Translations under genes and position numbers: made by a program
The notes under the pieces: generated by a model
Seen by the model: only the letters and a program-made list of their open reading frames with translations
Told to the model about the DNA's origin: nothing
Database searches by the model: none
Part shown: piece by piece, positions 59,836 to 64,000 of the stretch
Layout: the number at the start of each line of letters is the position of its first letter
Numbering within the stretch: position 1 is the first letter of the stretch
From: Mycolicibacterium sp. YH-1
Lineage (GTDB): Bacteria; Actinomycetota; Actinomycetes; Mycobacteriales; Mycobacteriaceae
Reading direction: 5' to 3'
DNA: 64,000 nt
Assembly (NCBI RefSeq): GCF_022557175.1
Contig: NZ_CP092915.1
Location: 2,480,001 to 2,544,000, forward strand

Positions 59836-60921
59836 ATGACACTCGATGAGCGCTCGCGGGGCGAGCAGCGCAAGAACGCGATCACCGTGCGCGGCGCCAA
59901 CAAGCGCTACGGCGATTTCGTGGCCCTGGACAACATCGACTTCGACGTGCCGGAGGGATCGCTGACCGCACTTCTGGGTCCCAGCGGTTCGGGCAAGTCG
60001 ACGCTCCTGCGCGCCATCGCGGGGCTCGATCAGCCTGATAGCGGCGTCATCACCATCAAGGGCGAGGACGTCACCAATGTGCCGCCCCAGCGACGCGGCA
60101 TCGGCTTCGTGTTCCAGCACTACGCGGCGTTCAAACACCTGACGGTTCGCGATAACGTCGCCTTCGGGCTCAAGATCCGCAAGAAGCCGAAGGCCGAGAT
60201 CAAGGACAGGGTCGACAACCTCCTCGAGATCGTCGGTCTCTCGGGTTTTCAGACCAGGTACCCCAATCAGCTGTCCGGCGGTCAGCGGCAGCGGATGGCC
60301 CTGGCCCGCGCGCTCGCCGTCGACCCGCAGGTGCTCCTGCTCGACGAGCCCTTCGGTGCGCTCGACGCCAAGGTGCGCGAGGACCTGCGCGCGTGGCTGC
60401 GTCGGTTGCACGACGAGGTGCACGTGACGACGGTGCTCGTCACGCACGATCAGGCCGAGGCCCTCGATGTGGCCGACCGCATCGCGGTTCTCAACAAGGG
60501 ACGCATCGAGCAGGTGGGCTCTCCCACCGAGGTGTACGACAGCCCGCAGAGCGCCTTCGTGATGTCCTTCCTCGGCGCGGTGTCATCACTCAACGGCACC
60601 CTGGTGCGGCCCCACGACATTCGCGTCGGCCGCAATCCGGATATGGCGATCGCGCAGGCCGAGGGCAGCATCGCGGCCACGGGTGTGATCCGATCCGTCA
60701 TCGACCGAATCGTGGTCCTGGGCTTCGAGGTTCGTGTCGAGCTGACGAACTCCGCCGACCACACGCCGTTCACCGCCCAGATCACCCGCGGAGACGCCGA
60801 GGCCTTGGGACTCAAGGAGGGCGACACCGTGTACGTGCGCGCCACCCGGGTACCGCCGATTCCCGGCGGCGCCGCCGCGGCTTCGGTGGACCACGAGGTC
60901 GAGACGCTGACCAAAGCCTGA
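59836..60921 (+). CDS. cysA: Sulfate ABC transporter ATP-binding protein CysA
   Basis: 361 aa. Walker [10 protein letters not shown], signature [15 protein letters not shown], Walker [16 protein letters not shown]-loop [10 protein letters not shown], then a C-terminal TOBE domain. It drives sulfate uptake through CysTW. Last gene of the operon. GACCCGATGAC precedes the ATG; a short overlapping atg-aca-tga at 59831 is not a gene. Confidence 0.95.
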   Translation: MTLDERSRGEQRKNAITVRGANKRYGDFVALDNIDFDVPEGSLTALLGPSGSGKSTLLRAIAGLDQPDSGVITIKGEDVTNVPPQRRGIGFVFQHYAAFKHLTVRDNVAFGLKIRKKPKAEIKDRVDNLLEIVGLSGFQTRYPNQLSGGQRQRMALARALAVDPQVLLLDEPFGALDAKVREDLRAWLRRLHDEVHVTTVLVTHDQAEALDVADRIAVLNKGRIEQVGSPTEVYDSPQSAFVMSFLGAVSSLNGTLVRPHDIRVGRNPDMAIAQAEGSIAATGVIRSVIDRIVVLGFEVRVELTNSADHTPFTAQITRGDAEALGLKEGDTVYVRATRVPPIPGGAAAASVDHEVETLTKA

Positions 60922-60940
60922 TTCGGGGGCCTGATTTGCG

Positions 60941-61684
60941 TCAGCGCGGCGGGTCCCCGCGCCACATGAAACTGTTGACGTACTTGCTCATGTCCAGCGC
61001 GAGAAAGAAGTTGGCGCCGGACGGGTGCCCGGAACCGAAGTCCGGAGTGAATTCGTGATACGGCCCTGCGCCTTCGGCGATCAGCGCTAGGTCGTGCTTC
61101 ACAGCGACCATGATCAGGACCCGCAGCCGGGCGGAACCGCCGGACGCATTGGGCTTGTACACATCCACGACGGCGCCGTATCCCGGTTGATAGCCGACCT
61201 GCGCGTTCGGTATCTCGTAGGCGATGGTCGAGTCCGGGAAGTGCTCGTCGATCAGGTCATTGGCGATCTGACGCGGCTTCCGGCCCAGTGCGGGCTGACC
61301 GAACAGGTGCAGCGTCCCGCCGTCTCCGGCCTGCAGGTCCAAGACCACGCCATCGGGCTCGAGGGTGGCCTCGTACGCCGTCGTGGGCCCAGGGTAGGAG
61401 ACCGAGAACGCGCCATCTGCGGATGTGAACCGGGGATTGGTCGCGACGGGTTGGCCGATGGGAGGCCGTCCGCAGTCGGGGGGACACGCGTAGTCCGCCG
61501 GGGCGGGCGTGACCAGAAGTGACAGGCCGATCGTCGCCGCCACCACGACAGCCGCTGCGGTGCCCTGCATCAGCAGCAGGCGCCCCAGTGACGTATGGCG
61601 CGGTGGTGGGGTTAGATACGATCCGCCCGGGACCGACTGTCCCGGCCACTGTGGCGTCGGGGCGGCAGTCGTTGGCGCGCTCAT
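60941..61684 (-). CDS. Conserved membrane-anchored protein of unknown function
   Basis: 247 aa. A Pro-rich cytoplasmic N-terminus, one membrane helix (LLLMQGTAAAVVVAATIGLSLL) and an extracytoplasmic domain with two Cys close together (YACPPDCGRPPIG). The middle reads like a PsbP/lipoprotein-type beta domain (FSVSYPGPTTAYEATLEPDG). No recognised family. It is the third gene of a minus-strand operon with overlapping starts and stops. Confidence 0.75.
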   Translation of the reverse strand: MSAPTTAAPTPQWPGQSVPGGSYLTPPPRHTSLGRLLLMQGTAAAVVVAATIGLSLLVTPAPADYACPPDCGRPPIGQPVATNPRFTSADGAFSVSYPGPTTAYEATLEPDGVVLDLQAGDGGTLHLFGQPALGRKPRQIANDLIDEHFPDSTIAYEIPNAQVGYQPGYGAVVDVYKPNASGGSARLRVLIMVAVKHDLALIAEGAGPYHEFTPDFGSGHPSGANFFLALDMSKYVNSFMWRGDPPR

Positions 61685-62901
61685 GGGCCGGCCTGTGGCT
61701 GGTCGATCGACACCGGGCGGTCGGTCCGTCGTGCCCGCCGAGACGATCGCGATGCCGCGTTCGCCGCGATCCCGCAGTTGACGCAGAAGGCCCGATCAGG
61801 CACCACGTGGTCGCACTGCGGGCACAGCACCGGCTGGGTGGGGTTGGTGTCAGCGGAGGTCTCACCGAGCAGGGCGGAGTGCAGAACCGCCCGCAGCGCG
61901 ACGAGGGAGAGCACCGCGATCGCGGCGTAGAGACCCACAATCAGGCCGTACGAGATCCAGGCGAAGTCGATCGCGTTCTGCGCGACGTACGCGAGCAGGG
62001 CGATGGTGATGGCAGGCACGGGAGAGGTCAGCGAGTGCCAGTGCCGCACGACCTCGGGATCTGCTCGCGGCCTGAACCAGAGCGCTGCACCCACCATGCC
62101 GCCGATGGCCGCCGCCGTCAGGGGTGCGGCCACACCTCGGATCGCGGCCAGCGAGATCAGCGCGTCCCGTGGATAGTCCTTGGCCACAAGCCCGTTCGCG
62201 AACTCCGGCGCACCGTACGTGAGGACGCCCGCGGCGATGAAGCAGAGGGCCCCGAGCGCACCGATGGAGAACCCGTCCAGCGACTCCCGTGCTCCGGTGT
62301 GCCACAACCGCACGACGGCCACCGGAAGGAGCATGAGGAGGACACCGGCGATGGGCAGAACCACCAGGTTGATCAGCGCCTGCACCGGCGTCATCGGTGT
62401 GCCGAGCACGTCGTCGTAGGTCCGAGCCCAGACGGCGTTGGTGACGACCGCCCAGCCGATGCCCAACCCGATGCCGAGGGCTGCGCTGACCACGAGGGAG
62501 CGGACGGACACGCCATCGAATGCGTCGGTCTCCCACAGATAGACACCGAACAAGAGCGGCAACCCGAGCGCGCTGATCCCGATCAGCGCTGGCTCCAGCT
62601 GCAGCGCGGCGAAGACGGTCAGGAGGACGACCAGCAGGATAAGGCCCACCCGGAAAGCCGTTCGAGAACGGCGTGGCAGCTGCGGAAAGACCGAGGTTGT
62701 GATCGAAGGGCGCACCATGTGCTCGTCCGGTGCCGCGGCGTAGGCCCGGATCCGCAACCACACGGGTCCATCACCAGGCTGAGGGGACAGTGCGGTGCCG
62801 CACTCACCGCAGAACGCGCCGGCGGGAACGCTTCGCCCGCACGCACGACAGGGCATGGTGGGCAACGACTCCCACTCATCGGGCGGCAGCTCAGCGGTCA
62901 T
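61681..62901 (-). CDS. Zinc-ribbon multi-pass membrane protein
   Basis: 406 aa. Two zinc ribbons, one at each end: CRACGRSVPAGAFCGECG (about residues 18-35) and CPQCDHVVPDRAFCVNCG (about 366-383). Between them lie about eight membrane helices. Both ribbons must be cytoplasmic if the helix count is even. Function unknown. Its ATG overlaps the protease stop and its stop overlaps the next start, so the three genes are translated together. Confidence 0.8.
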   Translation of the reverse strand: MTAELPPDEWESLPTMPCRACGRSVPAGAFCGECGTALSPQPGDGPVWLRIRAYAAAPDEHMVRPSITTSVFPQLPRRSRTAFRVGLILLVVLLTVFAALQLEPALIGISALGLPLLFGVYLWETDAFDGVSVRSLVVSAALGIGLGIGWAVVTNAVWARTYDDVLGTPMTPVQALINLVVLPIAGVLLMLLPVAVVRLWHTGARESLDGFSIGALGALCFIAAGVLTYGAPEFANGLVAKDYPRDALISLAAIRGVAAPLTAAAIGGMVGAALWFRPRADPEVVRHWHSLTSPVPAITIALLAYVAQNAIDFAWISYGLIVGLYAAIAVLSLVALRAVLHSALLGETSADTNPTQPVLCPQCDHVVPDRAFCVNCGIAANAASRSSRRARRTDRPVSIDQPQAGP

Positions 62902-64000
62902 CGCGGCGCCGCCCCGCGTTGGATGTCGAGGAAGTCGTGCACCAGCCCCTCGACATTGGGGCTGCCGAGTCCGGTGACCAGGTCGTAGCCGGGAGCCGCG
63001 ACATCGACCGCACTCGCGCCGAGGCTGACGTCACGGAAGCCGGGACGATTCGCGCCAGCCGCCACCCGGTAGAGCAACGGATTGATGTCGCCGAGTGCTC
63101 GTCCGCCGTTGGCAAGGAGGTACTGATTCATGATTGCGGTCAGCCCAGCCCAGATGGGCGCGGCCTGAGACGTGCCCGCACCGACGAAGTCTTGCTGGTC
63201 GTACCGGATCCGCATACCGGTGAACGGATCGGCCACCGCGGCGACGTCGGGCGTCAATCGACTCTCGAAGTCGGGGTCGCGCTTGGAGAACACATGCTCC
63301 TGCCAGATCGGGCGGGGGAACAGCTTCGACACACCCCCGCTGGAGCCCTGGGACAGGGGCGAGTCGAACCAGGCTTGCTCCGACTGCCATTCGCCCCTGT
63401 CGTCGGTCGACAGTGTGGTCCCGCCAACCGAGGTCATGCCGGGCAACGATGCGACGGCGTCAAGTCCGACGTCATCCGGTCCAGGCGGGGATGACCAGTT
63501 CGGGCCCCCCTTGCATTCGAGCCCAGCGGTGTCCCCGCTTGCGTCGAAGGCCGTCGTCCCATGCGCGTGCGCGCGCTGCAGTGCGGACTGCACGGGTCGC
63601 AGGTCGGTGGCAGTGATCAGTGCGTCGCACCCCCAGCCGATCGACAAACTCCATATGGCGCCGGGGAACTGGCGATCGACCGAGTCGAACATCTCGGCGA
63701 TGCGCTCGTAGGTGCGGCCGCCCTCGAGAGTGGGCCGCGCGTTGACGACGACCTTCTGCGCGTCGGGTGCGATGGCGTGCACCACCTCAAGATCCATCAC
63801 GGTCTCAGCGCCGTTGGTGTCGTCTGGCATCCCGCCGACCACGATGGGCTTCAGCGGCGGCAAGCCGGATCCGGTGGCGAACTCGTCGAGATCGGTCTGG
63901 TCCAAACCATGGAACGCATAGATCGCAATGGTCTGACCCTTGCCCGTGAACCCCTCCGCCGCAAGACGATTCGCGTTGTAGGCCGTCAGCACGTGGTTCG
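62898..64000 (-). CDS. Sedolisin-type (S53) serine-carboxyl peptidase, 5' end outside window
   Basis: The visible C-terminal 367 residues form an S53 catalytic domain. Catalytic Glu and Asp are in ETVMDLEVVHAIAPDA, the oxyanion Asp in FDASGDTAG, the nucleophile Ser in GAGTSQAAPIWAGL (GTSxxxP), and the calcium site in DVSLGASAVDVAAPGYDLVTGLGSPN. S53 enzymes are acid-active secreted proteases made as proenzymes; the propeptide and any signal peptide lie beyond the window. First visible gene of the minus-strand operon. Confidence 0.88.
   Translation of the reverse strand, partial: NHVLTAYNANRLAAEGFTGKGQTIAIYAFHGLDQTDLDEFATGSGLPPLKPIVVGGMPDDTNGAETVMDLEVVHAIAPDAQKVVVNARPTLEGGRTYERIAEMFDSVDRQFPGAIWSLSIGWGCDALITATDLRPVQSALQRAHAHGTTAFDASGDTAGLECKGGPNWSSPPGPDDVGLDAVASLPGMTSVGGTTLSTDDRGEWQSEQAWFDSPLSQGSSGGVSKLFPRPIWQEHVFSKRDPDFESRLTPDVAAVADPFTGMRIRYDQQDFVGAGTSQAAPIWAGLTAIMNQYLLANGGRALGDINPLLYRVAAGANRPGFRDVSLGASAVDVAAPGYDLVTGLGSPNVEGLVHDFLDIQRGAAPR

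Overview
The window is a 64 kb piece of a high-GC actinobacterial chromosome, almost certainly a rapidly growing Mycobacterium (Mycolicibacterium). This rests on three things: the GC-rich third codon positions, many GTG starts with 4-bp ATGA/GTGA gene overlaps, and a backbone that follows the M. tuberculosis Rv2444c to Rv2397c order gene by gene (rne, rplU, rpmA, obg, proB, nadE, rbsK, proA, MoxR/VWA pair, nadD, rsfS, gpgP, octT, degV, comEA, comEC, holA, rpsT, ATP-grasp/alpha-E/transglutaminase, RNase Z-like, CBS, PemK-like, lepA, lipoprotein, GH15 trehalase, small membrane proteins, subI-cysTWA). No rRNA, tRNA or CRISPR array was found.

Layout. 1-5.4 kb: 3' part of RNase E, then rplU-rpmA-obg-proB. 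5.4-12.9 kb: TetR/P450 pair with a shared palindromic operator, sirtuin, nadE, GntR, enoyl-CoA hydratase and ribokinase. 12.86-14.54 kb: a solitary TnpB-related gene wedged between ribokinase and proA. 14.8-21.7 kb: proA, a MoxR-VWA pair, then nadD-rsfS-gpgP-octT-degV, which combines NAD synthesis, ribosome silencing and methylglucose lipopolysaccharide synthesis. 21.8-24.7 kb: methyltransferase/MerR, a DapB-like oxidoreductase and RidA. 24.8-32.1 kb: comEA-comEC-holA, rpsT, and the ATP-grasp/alpha-E/transglutaminase trio. 32-34 kb: metallo-beta-lactamase, CBS and GNAT proteins. 34.1-39.2 kb: an accessory NlpA/MetQ-type ABC importer with two membrane-anchored binding proteins and a flavin monooxygenase. 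39.3-43.5 kb: PemK-like protein, lepA, lipoprotein, a 46-aa membrane protein and a GAF protein. 43.7-53.1 kb: an accessory island with three LLM flavin monooxygenases, an amino-acid permease, a double GNAT protein, a DszC/SfnB-type flavoprotein, an MFS exporter and an HxlR regulator. 53.2-56.8 kb: GH15 trehalase, an FAD monooxygenase and two tiny membrane proteins. 56.8-60.9 kb: sulfate importer subI-cysT-cysW-cysA preceded by a leaderless 30-codon ORF ending Cys-Cys-Arg. 60.9-64 kb: a minus-strand operon with a sedolisin-type protease cut by the window edge.

The common theme of the second half is sulfur supply: the sulfate ABC importer under a probable cysteine-sensing attenuator, a methionine/organosulfur-type importer, and four FMN-dependent monooxygenases of the families that cleave C-S or C-N bonds. 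The observations most worth following up are: (1) the cysteine leader peptide with competing RNA hairpins and a Shine-Dalgarno-sequestering helix; (2) lepA, which has no ATG/GTG/TTG start upstream of its P-loop and appears to start at ATC; (3) the TnpB-related protein without a zinc finger and with a doubtful third RuvC acidic residue, abutting ribokinase; (4) the duplicated GGTT-N9-AACC operator in front of HxlR; and (5) the twin transmembrane-anchored MetQ proteins.
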